Of a stretch of 64,000 bases of DNA, positions 34,490 through 43,182 are shown piece after piece. This DNA comes from Magnetospirillum sp. 64-120 (GTDB taxonomy: Bacteria; Pseudomonadota; Alphaproteobacteria; Rhodospirillales; Magnetospirillaceae), in the NCBI GenBank assembly GCA_001898825.1, contig MKVK01000046.1:124001-188000 (forward strand), in the 5' to 3' direction. The notes under the pieces are model-generated. The model did no database searches. It was not told where the DNA came from and saw only the letters and a program-made list of their open reading frames with translations. A program made the translations under genes and the position numbers. Each line of letters starts with the position of its first letter. The stretch's first letter is position 1.

Positions 34490-35146
34490 TTAACCGGACA
34501 GCAGTCCATTTTCCAAGGTGACGCGCCGGGTGGTCAGAGCCGCCAGGGCGTCGTCGTCGTGGGATATGACCATCAGCGTCTGCGGCAGGCCGTCCAGTAT
34601 GCGCATCAGTCGGGCTCGGGCGTCGCGGTCCAATCCGTTGGTGGGTTCGTCCAGCAACAGCACCTGCGGCTTCATGGCCAGGATGGTGGCCAGGGCCACC
34701 AGACGCTTTTGGCCGCCCGACAGCTTGTGGGTGACCCGGTCGTCGAACCCGGACAGGCCGACCAGGGCCAGGGCTTCGACGGCCTGGGCGCGGGCCTGGG
34801 CGCGGGAATGGCCCTGGTTCAAGGGGCCGAACGCCACGTCCTCGATGACCGTGGGGCAGAACAGCTGGTCGTCGGAATCCTGGAACAACAGCCCGGTCCG
34901 GGCGCGCACCGGGTGGAAATCGACCTCGCGGCGACATGGTGCGCCAAAGGCCTGGACGCTGCCGGCCTGGGGGATGACCAGACCGACCATCAGATGGAAC
35001 AAGGTGGTCTTGCCGGCGCCGTTGGCCCCGCACAGCGCCACCTTTTCCCCTGTCCGCAGCACGAAATCCGCCCCTGTCAGCACCTTGTGGTCGCCGTCAT
35101 AGGCGAAGTGGACGCCTTGCAAGTGGAACAGGGGGGGCTGGGTCAC
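34490..35146 (-). CDS. cbiO: cobalt/nickel ECF transporter ATPase (CbiO/NikO-like)
   Basis: A 218-residue ABC ATPase: Walker A GANGAGKT (39-46), Q-loop LLFQDSDDQLF, signature LSGGQ, Walker B VLLLDEPT and switch His in VISHDDDAL. The DSDDQLF-type Q-loop is typical of energy-coupling-factor ATPases. It overlaps cbiQ by four bases. It powers Ni/Co uptake with the CbiQ and CbiM-like proteins encoded upstream. Confidence 0.93.
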   Translation of the reverse strand: MTQPPLFHLQGVHFAYDGDHKVLTGADFVLRTGEKVALCGANGAGKTTLFHLMVGLVIPQAGSVQAFGAPCRREVDFHPVRARTGLLFQDSDDQLFCPTVIEDVAFGPLNQGHSRAQARAQAVEALALVGLSGFDDRVTHKLSGGQKRLVALATILAMKPQVLLLDEPTNGLDRDARARLMRILDGLPQTLMVISHDDDALAALTTRRVTLENGLLSG

Positions 35147-35943
35147 GCGAAATCCAACACGGCCAACAGGACGAAGGTGACGGTCAAAACCGCCGCGAAG
35201 CCCCAGTCCAGCCTGCCGGGGCGGTGTTCGTCAAGCAAATGCAGGCGGCCGTCGAAACCGCGCAGCCGCATGGCGGCGTGGACGCGTTCGGCCCGTTCCA
35301 GGCTGCCCACCACCAGCATGCCCACCAGGTGACCAAGCGCGCACCAGCAATGCAGGCTGGCGCGGGGGCGGAAGCCGCGGGCCCGCATGGCCAGACGCAG
35401 GCGCCCATATTCGGTGTGCAGCACATCCACATAGCGCGCCGCCAGCACGAACAGGGCGACGAAGCGCGCCGGCAGGCGCAGCCGGGCCAGGGCATGGCCC
35501 AGTTCGGCCAGTTCCAGCGTTCCCAACAGTGCCATCACGGACAAGGCGATGGCGGTGCCCTTGGTCAGGATCAAGGCCGCCCGCAGGGTGCCTTCCAGCC
35601 CCCAGTCCAGCCCGCCGGCACTGAACAGCACCGGCCCGCCCATGGTGAACGGCAGGGTGAACAGGGTCAGGATCATGAAGCCTTCCAGGGCCAGCAGCCG
35701 GCGCAGGGTGGGGCCGGCCTGCAGGCCGGCCAACAATGCCAGGACGGCGGCCGGCAACAGGGCGGCTGCGGCGGCGGGCAGGCTGTGGCAGACCACCACC
35801 ACGGCGGCGAAGGCCAGACAGGCCACAACCCGGCTGCGCGGATCCAGGCGGGACAGGATCGGCTTGACGCGGAGCGGCATTTCCAGAGCGGCGCGGGGCG
35901 GCGTTTTTAGGGCGGCGCGGGGCGCCAGGGAAATGGTGCTCAT
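35143..35943 (-). CDS. cbiQ: cobalt/nickel ECF transporter transmembrane subunit (CbiQ-like)
   Basis: A 266-residue membrane protein (about five helices) of the EcfT/CbiQ family. The two Ala-Arg-Gly coupling motifs are present: RLAMRARGF (near residue 185) and AAMRLRGFDG (near 228). It couples the ATPase to the substrate-binding CbiM subunit. It overlaps both neighbours by four bases. An N-terminal Ala/Pro/Arg-rich extension of about 25 residues precedes the usual start. Confidence 0.92.
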   Translation of the reverse strand: MSTISLAPRAALKTPPRAALEMPLRVKPILSRLDPRSRVVACLAFAAVVVVCHSLPAAAAALLPAAVLALLAGLQAGPTLRRLLALEGFMILTLFTLPFTMGGPVLFSAGGLDWGLEGTLRAALILTKGTAIALSVMALLGTLELAELGHALARLRLPARFVALFVLAARYVDVLHTEYGRLRLAMRARGFRPRASLHCWCALGHLVGMLVVGSLERAERVHAAMRLRGFDGRLHLLDEHRPGRLDWGFAAVLTVTFVLLAVLDFA

Positions 35944-36440
35944 GATTTCTTCTCGCGGCGGGCGGCGATCCAGGCATAAGCGCCGAACAGGCCGGCGATC
36001 AGGCCGACCCCGCCGACGATGTCGGACAGCCGGGCGCGGGTTTCCATGCGGTCCAGCTGTTCGCGCAACGGAATCAGTTGGCGGGCGATGGCGGCTTCCA
36101 CATCGGGACCGGCGCTGGCCGGGGCGGAAGCGGGGGCGGCGCTGTCGCCCAGGGTGGCTTCCGCCATGTGGCCGTCGGCCGAGTCGAAACGGATGTGCAG
36201 CGGCAGGGCGGTGCCGGGGGTAAGGCGGAAACGGCCCTCGGCATCGCTGCGCAGGGTGGTGACCACTTGGCCTTGCCCATCGGTGACGACCCCCGCGATG
36301 TCGACGGCGGCACCGCCACCGGCGAAATAGACCTTGCCGACGATCTGGGCGCCATCTTGGGTGACGAACAGCTTCAGCTTGTGGGCGTGGGCCGGTTGGG
36401 CGGCCAGCATCAGGGCCAGGAAAGCCAGCAGGCGGATCAT
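35940..36440 (-). CDS. periplasmic/membrane accessory subunit of the Ni/Co transporter (NikL-like)
   Basis: A 166-residue protein with a signal peptide (1-19, ...AAQPAHAHK), a carboxypeptidase-regulatory-like beta domain (about 20-100), an Ala-rich linker and a coiled coil leading to a C-terminal membrane helix (about 138-158). The mature protein begins His-Lys-Leu-Lys. Such NikL-type accessory proteins occur with CbiMQO systems specific for nickel. It overlaps cbiM and cbiQ by four bases each. Confidence 0.8.
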   Translation of the reverse strand: MIRLLAFLALMLAAQPAHAHKLKLFVTQDGAQIVGKVYFAGGGAAVDIAGVVTDGQGQVVTTLRSDAEGRFRLTPGTALPLHIRFDSADGHMAEATLGDSAAPASAPASAGPDVEAAIARQLIPLREQLDRMETRARLSDIVGGVGLIAGLFGAYAWIAARREKKS

Positions 36441-37030
36441 GGCCGCATCTCCAGCGCCTCGGGTTTGACTTTCGCCAGCAAGCCGACGATGGCGGCGCAG
36501 GCCACCGCCTCCACCGCCATCAGCGGGACATAGGTCAGGATCAGGGCTTGGCCCGCCGCCAGGAATTCACGCCCCGACGCCGCCAGGGACAGCGCCACCA
36601 TGGCCGCCGTGCCCGCTACCGAACCCATGGCGGCGACCGCCCCGGCCAGGGCCGGTCGTGCCAGCAAACGCCGCCCCAACAGACCGGCCAGGGTCGCCGG
36701 CAGGGCGATGTTGGCCAGGTTGACGCCGAACACCATGACGCCGCCGAAACCGAACAGCGCGGCCTGCAGCACCAAGCCGACGGCGATGGCGGGAAAAGCC
36801 GCCCATCCCAGCAAGATGCCGGCCAGCCCGCCCAACAGCAGGTGGACGCTGCTGACGCCGACCGGGAAGTGCACCAGCGAGGCGACGAAGAACAAAGCCG
36901 ACAGCATGGCCGTCTGCGGCAGGCGTTCGGGCGTCAGACGGCGCAGGCCCAGGGCCATGCCGCCCAGGGACAGGCCGGCGCCCGCCAGCAGAACCGGAAC
37001 CGAGACCACGCCGTCAGGGATGTGGGCCAT
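36437..37030 (-). CDS. cbiM: Ni/Co ECF transporter substrate-specific subunit (CbiM/NikM-like)
   Basis: A 197-residue membrane protein with about six helices. The family N-terminus MHIPDG appears here as MAHIPDG. In this family His2 and the free N-terminus bind the metal. After removal of Met1, which is likely because Ala follows, the mature protein would again carry His at position 2. The inner His in SLVHFPVGVSSVHLLLGG (His67 region) is also present. The start is ATG 37030, sharing one base with the stop of the upstream gene (TAATG). CbiM versus NikM specificity cannot be settled by eye. Confidence 0.9.
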   Translation of the reverse strand: MAHIPDGVVSVPVLLAGAGLSLGGMALGLRRLTPERLPQTAMLSALFFVASLVHFPVGVSSVHLLLGGLAGILLGWAAFPAIAVGLVLQAALFGFGGVMVFGVNLANIALPATLAGLLGRRLLARPALAGAVAAMGSVAGTAAMVALSLAASGREFLAAGQALILTYVPLMAVEAVACAAIVGLLAKVKPEALEMRP

Positions 37031-37800
37031 TACTTCATGTCCACCGCTTTGACCCAGATCAGCCCGCCCAGTTCGGTGGGCACCAGCTTGCCGTCGGGGT
37101 TCTTGGATTTCTTGCCGTCCACCAGGGCGGCGAAGCCCCACCAGCCGGCGCGCGGCATGGCATAGGCGAACTGGCCTTGGGCGTCGGCCTTGATCACCTG
37201 GGTGACGAAGGGATCGGACGGCGCCTTGACGCTGCCGTCGTTCTTCCATTCCACCTCGATCTCGGCGAAGGGCACGGTCTTGCCGTCCTTCCTGACGATG
37301 CCGCGGAACAGGTTGCCGGTCCACAGGCCATAGGGGCGGACCAGCGGTTCGATCTCGACCGGCAGGCCGACCAGCTTGTCCCAGCCCTCGCCCGAGCCCA
37401 TGTCCACCACCACCTTGGAATAATGGATGATGTTCTTGCCCTCGCCGGGTTCCCAATAGGGAGCGGGTTCCACATAGAAGACGTAGTCGGCGGGCTCGGC
37501 AAGTTTATGCGACAGGGTGTAGGCGGTTTTGCCGTTGCCTTTTTTCACCGCCACCAGCGATTTGCCCAGGTCCTGATGGCCGGCGGGCGAGAGCACGCCC
37601 ACGCGGGTCGGTTTGCCCATGTCCATCACCGGGCCGCCTTCCATGGGATGGGTGAAGGTCAGTTCCAGGCTGACGGCGAGGTCACCGCTGTCGGCGACGA
37701 TGTCGGTGCTGGGGATGATTTCCTGGAAATGCGCCCAGGCCGGAGCCGATGTCAGGGGGGCAAGCAGCGCCAGGACGGAAAGGGCGGTGGAACGAGACAT
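37030..37800 (-). CDS. DUF4198/NikK-like periplasmic protein of the Ni/Co uptake operon
   Basis: A 256-residue secreted protein with a signal peptide (about 1-23, ...SAPAWAH). The mature N-terminus is again His right after the cleavage site (AHFQEIIPS). The DUF4198 body contains LTFTHPMEGGPVMDM, FYVEPAPYWEPGEGK and a C-terminal Ig-like domain with AMPRAGWWGFAAL. DUF4198 proteins accompany NikMNQO transporters and probably capture metal in the periplasm. First gene of the operon; the 188-base upstream region (37801-37988) is shared with pgi and should hold both promoters. I see no clear NikR site or B12 riboswitch in it. Confidence 0.87.
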   Translation of the reverse strand: MSRSTALSVLALLAPLTSAPAWAHFQEIIPSTDIVADSGDLAVSLELTFTHPMEGGPVMDMGKPTRVGVLSPAGHQDLGKSLVAVKKGNGKTAYTLSHKLAEPADYVFYVEPAPYWEPGEGKNIIHYSKVVVDMGSGEGWDKLVGLPVEIEPLVRPYGLWTGNLFRGIVRKDGKTVPFAEIEVEWKNDGSVKAPSDPFVTQVIKADAQGQFAYAMPRAGWWGFAALVDGKKSKNPDGKLVPTELGGLIWVKAVDMK

Positions 37801-37988
37801 CGGCAACCCCAAAAAATTATGCGACTTTGTGTTGGCGGCCAGCATATCCCGACCGTTAAGCCCTGCCAACAGGGAAACCGGAACCCCACCCAAATATGCA
37901 GGTCGGCCGGGTGGGGGTGGGGGATGGTCGGGCGCATTGGCCTCTGCTACCATCCGGGAAAGAACGAACATTTGGGAAGGGGTCCACC

Positions 37989-39584
37989 ATGTCGCATCCG
38001 AATGTCCTGCCGGCGTGGCGGGAACTGGAAGTGCACGCCGAGGCCATGGACGGCATGCACATGCGCGACATGTTCGCCGCCGACCCCCATCGGTTCGAAC
38101 GGTTTTCGCTGCGTCTGGACGACCTGATCCTGGATTATTCCAAGAACCGGATCACCACCCACACCCTGGACCTTCTGCTGCGTCTGGCCACCGAGGCGCA
38201 GGTGGAAATCGCCCGCGACGCCATGTTCGCCGGCGAGCACATCAACAACACCGAGGACCGCGCCGTCCTGCATACCGCGCTTCGCGGCGGCGACCGCCCG
38301 GACGTGGCCGCCGTGTTGGACAAGATGCGCGACTTTTCGCAAGCGGTGCGTGGCGGCGACTGGAAGGGGGCCACCGGCAAGCCCATCACCGACGTGGTCA
38401 ACATCGGCATCGGCGGGTCCGACCTGGGGCCGGTCATGGTGTCGGAAGCGCTGCGGCCCTATCACAAGGACGGGCTCAGGGTGCGTTTCGTCTCCAACGT
38501 CGACGGCACCCACATGGCCGAGACGCTGAAGCTGTGCGACCCCCAGACCACGCTTTTCATCGTCGCGTCCAAGACCTTCACCACCCAGGAAACCATGGCC
38601 AACGCCCATACCGCCAAGGACTGGCTGGTGGGCGCCCTGGGGCCGGCGGCGGTTTCCAGCCATTTCGTGGCGCTTTCCACCAATGCCCGCGCGGTGGCCG
38701 AGTTCGGCATCGACCTGGACCACATGTTCGAGTTCTGGGACTGGGTCGGCGGCCGTTATTCGCTGTGGTCGGCCATCGGCCTGTCCATAGCGGTGGCCAT
38801 CGGTTTCAACGATTTCCGCCGTCTGCTGGATGGCGCCGCCGCCATGGACCGCCATTTCCAGGATGCGCCCCTGGCCGAAAACATGCCGGTGGTGCTGGCG
38901 CTGCTGGGGGTGTGGTACAACAACTTCCTGGGCGCCCACGCCCATGCGGTGCTGCCCTATGACCAATATCTGCACCGCCTGCCGGCGTACTTGCAGCAAT
39001 TGGACATGGAATCCAACGGCAAGGGGGTGGCGCGTGACGGCACCCCGGTGGCGTGGCAGACCGGACCGATCATTTTCGGCGAGCCCGGCACCAACGGCCA
39101 GCACGCTTTCTATCAGTTGATCCACCAGGGCACCAAGCTGGTCCCCTGCGACTTCCTGGCCGCCGCCAACACCCACAATCCCGTCGGTGACCATCACACT
39201 TTGCTGCTGTCCAACTTCCTGGCCCAGCCGGAAGCCCTGATGCGCGGCAAGACCCTGGACGAGGTGAAGGCGGAGAACCCGCATCTGACCGACGCCCAGG
39301 CGGCGCACCGGGTGTTTTCCGGCAACCATCCCACCAACACGCTGTTGTACAAGAAGCTGGACCCCTTCACCCTGGGCATGCTGATCGCGCTATACGAACA
39401 CAAGGTGTTCGTCCAGGGCATCGTCTGGGACATCAATTCCTTCGACCAATGGGGGGTCGAATTGGGCAAGCAGTTGGCGAAGAAGATCCTGCCCCAGCTG
39501 AACGGGGCCGAACCGCCCAGCGACCACCACGATTGTTCCACCGCTGGCCTGATCGCCATGGTGCGCGACTGGCGGGAAGGTTAA
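37989..39584 (+). CDS. pgi: glucose-6-phosphate isomerase
   Basis: A 531-residue enzyme interconverting glucose-6-phosphate and fructose-6-phosphate. Signatures: [11 protein letters not shown] (near 139-149), [14 protein letters not shown] (near 195), the catalytic Glu region [12 protein letters not shown] and, at the C-terminal site, [15 protein letters not shown] 37989 has GGGAAGGGG upstream; the longer upstream frame has no homology. The stop overlaps the convergent lipB stop within the palindrome TTAA. Confidence 0.96.
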   Translation: MSHPNVLPAWRELEVHAEAMDGMHMRDMFAADPHRFERFSLRLDDLILDYSKNRITTHTLDLLLRLATEAQVEIARDAMFAGEHINNTEDRAVLHTALRGGDRPDVAAVLDKMRDFSQAVRGGDWKGATGKPITDVVNIGIGGSDLGPVMVSEALRPYHKDGLRVRFVSNVDGTHMAETLKLCDPQTTLFIVASKTFTTQETMANAHTAKDWLVGALGPAAVSSHFVALSTNARAVAEFGIDLDHMFEFWDWVGGRYSLWSAIGLSIAVAIGFNDFRRLLDGAAAMDRHFQDAPLAENMPVVLALLGVWYNNFLGAHAHAVLPYDQYLHRLPAYLQQLDMESNGKGVARDGTPVAWQTGPIIFGEPGTNGQHAFYQLIHQGTKLVPCDFLAAANTHNPVGDHHTLLLSNFLAQPEALMRGKTLDEVKAENPHLTDAQAAHRVFSGNHPTNTLLYKKLDPFTLGMLIALYEHKVFVQGIVWDINSFDQWGVELGKQLAKKILPQLNGAEPPSDHHDCSTAGLIAMVRDWREG

Positions 39585-40231
39585 GGGGCATCCTGCGGAA
39601 CGGGCAGCTCACCGCCGAACACTTCCGGCCAGGCGGCCATCAGGGCGCAGTCCACCTCTTCCATGGTCGGCGTCAGCCCCAAATCCCACAGCGAGGTGAC
39701 GCCGTGCTGGCTGATGCCGCAGGGCACGATGCCGCCGAAATGCGACAGGTCGGGCTCGACGTTCAGCGCGATGCCGTGGAAGGTCACCCATTGGCGGACA
39801 CGCACGCCGATGGCGGCGATCTTGTCCTCGCGGCCCATGCCGCGGTTGACCCAGATGCCGACGCGGCCGTCGCGCAGCTCGCCCTTGACCTGAAAGGTCT
39901 CAAGCGTGCGGATGATCCATTCTTCCAGGTTCCGCACATAGCCGCGCACGTCGCCGCCGCGCGCCTTCAGGTCCAGCATCACATAGGCCACCCGTTGCCC
40001 GGGGCCGTGATAGGTGTACTGGCCGCCGCGTCCGGTCTGGTAGACGGGGAAACGGTCGGGGTCCAGCAGGTCCCGGGGGTCGGCGCTGGTGCCGGCGGTG
40101 TAAAGCGGCGGATGTTCCAAAAGCCAGACGCATTCAGGCGCCGTGCCGGCGCGAATGGCGGCGACGCGCTGTTCCATGAAGGCCAGGGCTTCGGGATAAG
40201 GGACGGGGTGATCGCTGATCCGCCATTCCAT
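39581..40231 (-). CDS. lipB: octanoyl-[acyl-carrier-protein]:protein N-octanoyltransferase
   Basis: A 216-residue enzyme moving octanoyl groups from ACP to lipoate-dependent enzymes. Signatures: [13 protein letters not shown] (near 37), [17 protein letters not shown] (68-84, containing the catalytic lysine-region RGG-x-TYHGPGQ), and [11 protein letters not shown] (the catalytic Cys). Start ATG 40231 has CAAGGTG upstream; the longer frame would run into the tRNA gene and is rejected. Convergent with pgi, sharing four bases. Confidence 0.94.
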   Translation of the reverse strand: MEWRISDHPVPYPEALAFMEQRVAAIRAGTAPECVWLLEHPPLYTAGTSADPRDLLDPDRFPVYQTGRGGQYTYHGPGQRVAYVMLDLKARGGDVRGYVRNLEEWIIRTLETFQVKGELRDGRVGIWVNRGMGREDKIAAIGVRVRQWVTFHGIALNVEPDLSHFGGIVPCGISQHGVTSLWDLGLTPTMEEVDCALMAAWPEVFGGELPVPQDAP

Positions 40232-40327
40232 GGGCTGCACCTTGGGAAAGTCCGCTTGATTAACCAGGGGCGATTTGGTATTCCCCTCTCTCCCCGATGG
40301 CAAGCCATTTTGGGGTTCTACCAGCGT

Positions 40328-40412
40328 GCGACCATGGCGGAACTGGTAGACGCGCACGCTTGAGGTGCGTGTGACGCAAGTCGTGGGAGTTCGAGTCTCC
40401 CTGGTCGCACCA
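40328..40412 (+). tRNA. tRNA-Leu (anticodon GAG)
   Basis: An 85-base class II tRNA with encoded CCA. Acceptor stem GCGACCA (40328-40334) pairs with TGGTCGC (40402-40408). The anticodon stem CACGC/GCGTG encloses the loop TTGAGGT with anticodon GAG. The long variable arm has the stem GAC/GTC, and the T-arm is GGGAG-TTCGAGT-CTCCC. It reads CUC and CUU leucine codons. Confidence 0.97.
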
Positions 40413-40419
40413 ACAAAAA

Positions 40420-40447
40420 CCCGCTGTCTTCGGACAGCGGGTTTTTT
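40420..40447 (+). terminator. rho-independent terminator of tRNA-Leu
   Basis: A 9-bp stem CCCGCTGTC/GACAGCGGG with a stable TTCG tetraloop, followed by six T, starts eight bases after the tRNA end. Confidence 0.95.
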
Positions 40448-40465
40448 GTTTTGGCTTTACGAAGC

Positions 40466-40561
40466 CGTCATGCGCGGACTTGATCCGCGCATCCACGCGG
40501 TGTCGTCTGGCATTTCGCTGGCCGTGGCACATGGATGGCCGGGTCAAGCCCGGCCATGACG
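40466..40561. repeat. inverted pair of 30-bp palindromic (REP-like) repeats
   Basis: Unit 1 (40466-40495) and unit 2 (40532-40561, opposite orientation) follow the same pattern: CGTCATG, a GC-rich stem, CTTGA centre, matching stem, CATCCA. Each unit is itself palindromic (for example TGCGCGGA/TCCGCGCA and ATGGCCGGG/CCCGGCCAT). They are separated by 36 bases. This is the form of dispersed extragenic palindromes paired head to head; I recall such CGTCATG...CATCCA sequences as common in alphaproteobacterial genomes. Confidence 0.8.
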
Positions 40562-40584
40562 GAAGGGATGGAGCGAATAAACTA

Positions 40585-40619
40585 AGCCCGGCGGCGTCTG
40601 AGCCGGCCCGGCACGGGCT
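40585..40619 (-). terminator. possible terminator after the amino-acid binding protein gene
   Basis: AGCCCG (40585-40590) pairs with CGGGCT (40614-40619) around a GC-rich inner part; reading the minus strand it is followed by TAGTTTATT. The stem is interrupted and the T-run is broken, so it is a weak candidate. Confidence 0.4.
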
Positions 40620-40620
40620 A

Positions 40621-41622
40621 TCACCTCAAAGGCGGCGCGTACAGCAGGCCGCCATCGGTCCACAGGGCGTTCTGGCCACGGCCGATTCCCAAGGGTTCCA
40701 GGTTGCGTTTGTAAAGTTCCGCGTAATTGCCGACGCTGGTGACGATGCGCTTGGCCCAGGCCGGGTCCAGACGCAAGGAGGCGCCAAAGCCGGGTTCCTC
40801 GCCCTTCAGGCGGCGGATTTCGCCGTCGGTGGAGGGAGCGTTTTCGATGTTGCTGATGCCCAGGCCCCGGGCTTCGGCGATGATGGGCACCAGCAGCGAC
40901 CAGCGGACCAGGGCGAACCATTCCGGGTCGTTGTTGGCGATGGCCGGACCCAGGGGCTCGCGCGAGATGACGGTGTCCAGCAATTGCCACGACGTCTTCA
41001 TGGCGGTGCGCCGGCTGCGCTGGGCGGCCAGTTCCGTGCTGTCGCCGGTGACCATCGAACAGCGTCGTTCCGCGAAGGCGTTGAACTTTTCCTCGCTGGA
41101 CGACAGGGCCAGCACCTTGGCCGGGCTTTGCCTGCGCGCCAGGTATTCGGCCAGGTTGGCGGCCGAGGTGGTGCCGCTTTGCACGCAGATGGTGCTGGAC
41201 GCCGCCCAAGGATTGGCTTCGTCGGCCCATTTCATGAAGCCCTGGCCGTCATAAAAGGCCACGGCAGGAAAGCTGGCGCTTTGCGCGGTGTCGCGTTCGA
41301 AGGTCCAGGTGGTCATGCCGAAGGCGATGTCCAGTTCCCCTTCGGCCAGGGCCAGGAACTTGTACTTGGTGGTGACGCGCTGCACCTGGATGGCCTTGGG
41401 GTCGCCCAGCACGGCCGCCGCGACGGCCCGGCACAGGTCGACCTCGAACCCCACCGGGGTGCCGTGATCGTCGAAGCCGCCGAAGCCGGGGGTCTGGTCC
41501 ACCCCGCACACCACCTTGCCGCGCGCCTTGACCCGGTCCATCACCGCGCCGGCCTGGGCGGGCAGGGAGGCCGCCCCCAGGATCAGACCGGCCAACATCC
41601 CCATGGCGAGCCGCTTAACCAT
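40621..41622 (-). CDS. general amino-acid ABC transporter binding protein (AapJ-like)
   Basis: A 333-residue periplasmic protein with a signal peptide (about 1-23, ...SLPAQAG) and the SBP_bac_3 fold: VKARGKVVCGVDQTPGFGGFDDHG, GFEVDLCRAVAAAVLGDP and CVQSGTTSAANLAEY, all typical of AapJ/BztA. No permease or ATPase genes are adjacent, so it is an orphan. It may serve a transporter encoded elsewhere or a receptor. Start ATG 41622 has AAAGGGG upstream; an upstream frame of ten residues is rejected for lack of signal-peptide fit. Confidence 0.88.
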   Translation of the reverse strand: MVKRLAMGMLAGLILGAASLPAQAGAVMDRVKARGKVVCGVDQTPGFGGFDDHGTPVGFEVDLCRAVAAAVLGDPKAIQVQRVTTKYKFLALAEGELDIAFGMTTWTFERDTAQSASFPAVAFYDGQGFMKWADEANPWAASSTICVQSGTTSAANLAEYLARRQSPAKVLALSSSEEKFNAFAERRCSMVTGDSTELAAQRSRRTAMKTSWQLLDTVISREPLGPAIANNDPEWFALVRWSLLVPIIAEARGLGISNIENAPSTDGEIRRLKGEEPGFGASLRLDPAWAKRIVTSVGNYAELYKRNLEPLGIGRGQNALWTDGGLLYAPPLR

Positions 41623-41679
41623 CCGTGCCCCTTTCGCTTCTTCTCGGCTCATACTAGGGTATTGGCGGACGGAGAGACA

Positions 41680-43038
41680 ATGCCCAGACTGATCCCCAAA
41701 CCCGAGGAAATGCCGTCAAGCATCTTCCGCTATCTGGTGGCCCGCGCCGTGGTCGTTCTGGTGCTGATGGCCCTGGTGGCGGCGGCGGCGGTCCTGGGAT
41801 TGCTGCAGGCGCGCCAGGACAACGCGGTGCTGGCCGAACTGCACCTGCCGCGCTTTCGCGCCGCCGTCTACCTGTCCATGGACGCCAACGCCGCCGCCGC
41901 GCTTTCGGTGCGCATGTCCACCGCCGCCAGCCAAGCCGAACGCCGCACCCTGCTGGATCGTCTGGCCGAGCGACACCAGGCCATGGAAGACCACATCGCC
42001 GCCATGGTCGATGTCGGTGCCGACGCCGAATCCATCACGGCCGTGCGGCGGTTGCGGGATTCGTTGATGGACGGGGCCATCGCCCTGTCCGCCATCGCCC
42101 AGGAAGAAATCGCGCTTAGGGCCATGGACCACAAGGACGCGGCGTTGTTGACCCGCCTGGGGGAATTGGAGCAGCGGCGGCGCAATTTGGTTCTGCGCCA
42201 GCAAGATCTGTCGTCGGAGCTGGCGGGCTTCGTCACCGCGCTTGCCACTGAGGCCGGGCACCGTTTCGACGCCCAGCGGGACCTGGCGTCGCACACCCAG
42301 TTGAAGGCGGTGGCGGTGGTCGTCGCCTGTGCCCTGGCCGCCATGGCGGCGGTGGCCTGGATGTATGTGGGGCTGCGCCGCCACGTGGTCGATCGCATCT
42401 TGTCGCTGCGTGTCGCCATGCTGAACTGGCGCGGCGGCGCCGTCGAGGTGCCACGCGACGGCAACGACGAGATCACCCAGATGTCGGACACCCTGGCCGA
42501 GTTGATCGGCGCGGTGGAGCGCCGCAACCAGGAGCTTGAGGTCATGGCCTCCACCGACGTGCTGACCGGCCTTTTGAACCGTCGCCGCTTCGCCGAGCGG
42601 GCGGACGAGGAAATCCGCCGGGCCCAGCGTTATGGGGCGCCCTTGTCCCTGGTGGTGGGCGACATCGATCACTTCAAGGCGGTCAACGACGGCTGGGGGC
42701 ATGACGTTGGCGATCTAGCACTGCAGCACGTGGCGGCCATCTGGTGTGGCCAGCTGCGCGACGTGGACCTGTCGGCCCGCATGGGCGGCGAGGAGTTCGT
42801 CGCCTTGCTGCCCGAAACCGAGACGACGCCGGCCCAGTTGGCGGCCGAACGCATGCGGACGATGATCGCCGACCTGCCGCTGACCACGCCCGGCGGTTCG
42901 GTGTTGACCTTGACCATCAGCCTGGGGGTGGCGACCTTGCTGCCGGGGGAAAGCCTGGCCGACCTGATGCGCCGCGCCGACCAGGCCATGTATCAGGCGA
43001 AAAGCGCCGGCCGCAACGTCGTCAGGCTGGCATCATGA
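41680..43038 (+). CDS. membrane diguanylate cyclase with helical sensor
   Basis: A 452-residue protein: TM1 (about 18-42), a periplasmic all-helical domain of about 165 residues (four-helix-bundle style), TM2 (about 208-230), a HAMP-like stretch (about 232-285) and a GGDEF domain (about 290-450). The active site is GGEEF in RMGGEEFVALLPE, preceded by the inhibitory RxxD (RDVD). It should make c-di-GMP in response to a periplasmic signal. ATG 41680 has GGAGAG upstream. It is divergent from the AapJ-like binding protein across only 57 bases, a linkage that might mean the binding protein feeds this sensor (speculative). Confidence 0.9.
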   Translation: MPRLIPKPEEMPSSIFRYLVARAVVVLVLMALVAAAAVLGLLQARQDNAVLAELHLPRFRAAVYLSMDANAAAALSVRMSTAASQAERRTLLDRLAERHQAMEDHIAAMVDVGADAESITAVRRLRDSLMDGAIALSAIAQEEIALRAMDHKDAALLTRLGELEQRRRNLVLRQQDLSSELAGFVTALATEAGHRFDAQRDLASHTQLKAVAVVVACALAAMAAVAWMYVGLRRHVVDRILSLRVAMLNWRGGAVEVPRDGNDEITQMSDTLAELIGAVERRNQELEVMASTDVLTGLLNRRRFAERADEEIRRAQRYGAPLSLVVGDIDHFKAVNDGWGHDVGDLALQHVAAIWCGQLRDVDLSARMGGEEFVALLPETETTPAQLAAERMRTMIADLPLTTPGGSVLTLTISLGVATLLPGESLADLMRRADQAMYQAKSAGRNVVRLAS

Positions 43039-43182
43039 TGGTTTTGGGGTTCGGATTTCCGAAAATTACCCATCTTTGTCACCGATGGGGCCTTGTCGTT
43101 TGATGATGAACGGCGTATGCGATGATTTCCGCCGAATCTGGCTGTGGAAACTTGAAATAAAATTACCCGAGGGCGTCTTGTT

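Noticed and set aside
37801-37988. Possible cobalamin or NiCo riboswitch, or NikR box, upstream of the Ni/Co operon
   Set aside because: I read both strands and found only a CCCTG/CAGGG hairpin; no B12-box-like core and no GTATGA/TCATAC dyad.
40232-40357. Longer N-terminus for lipB
   Set aside because: It would read through the tRNA-Leu gene in antisense and adds residues not found in the family.
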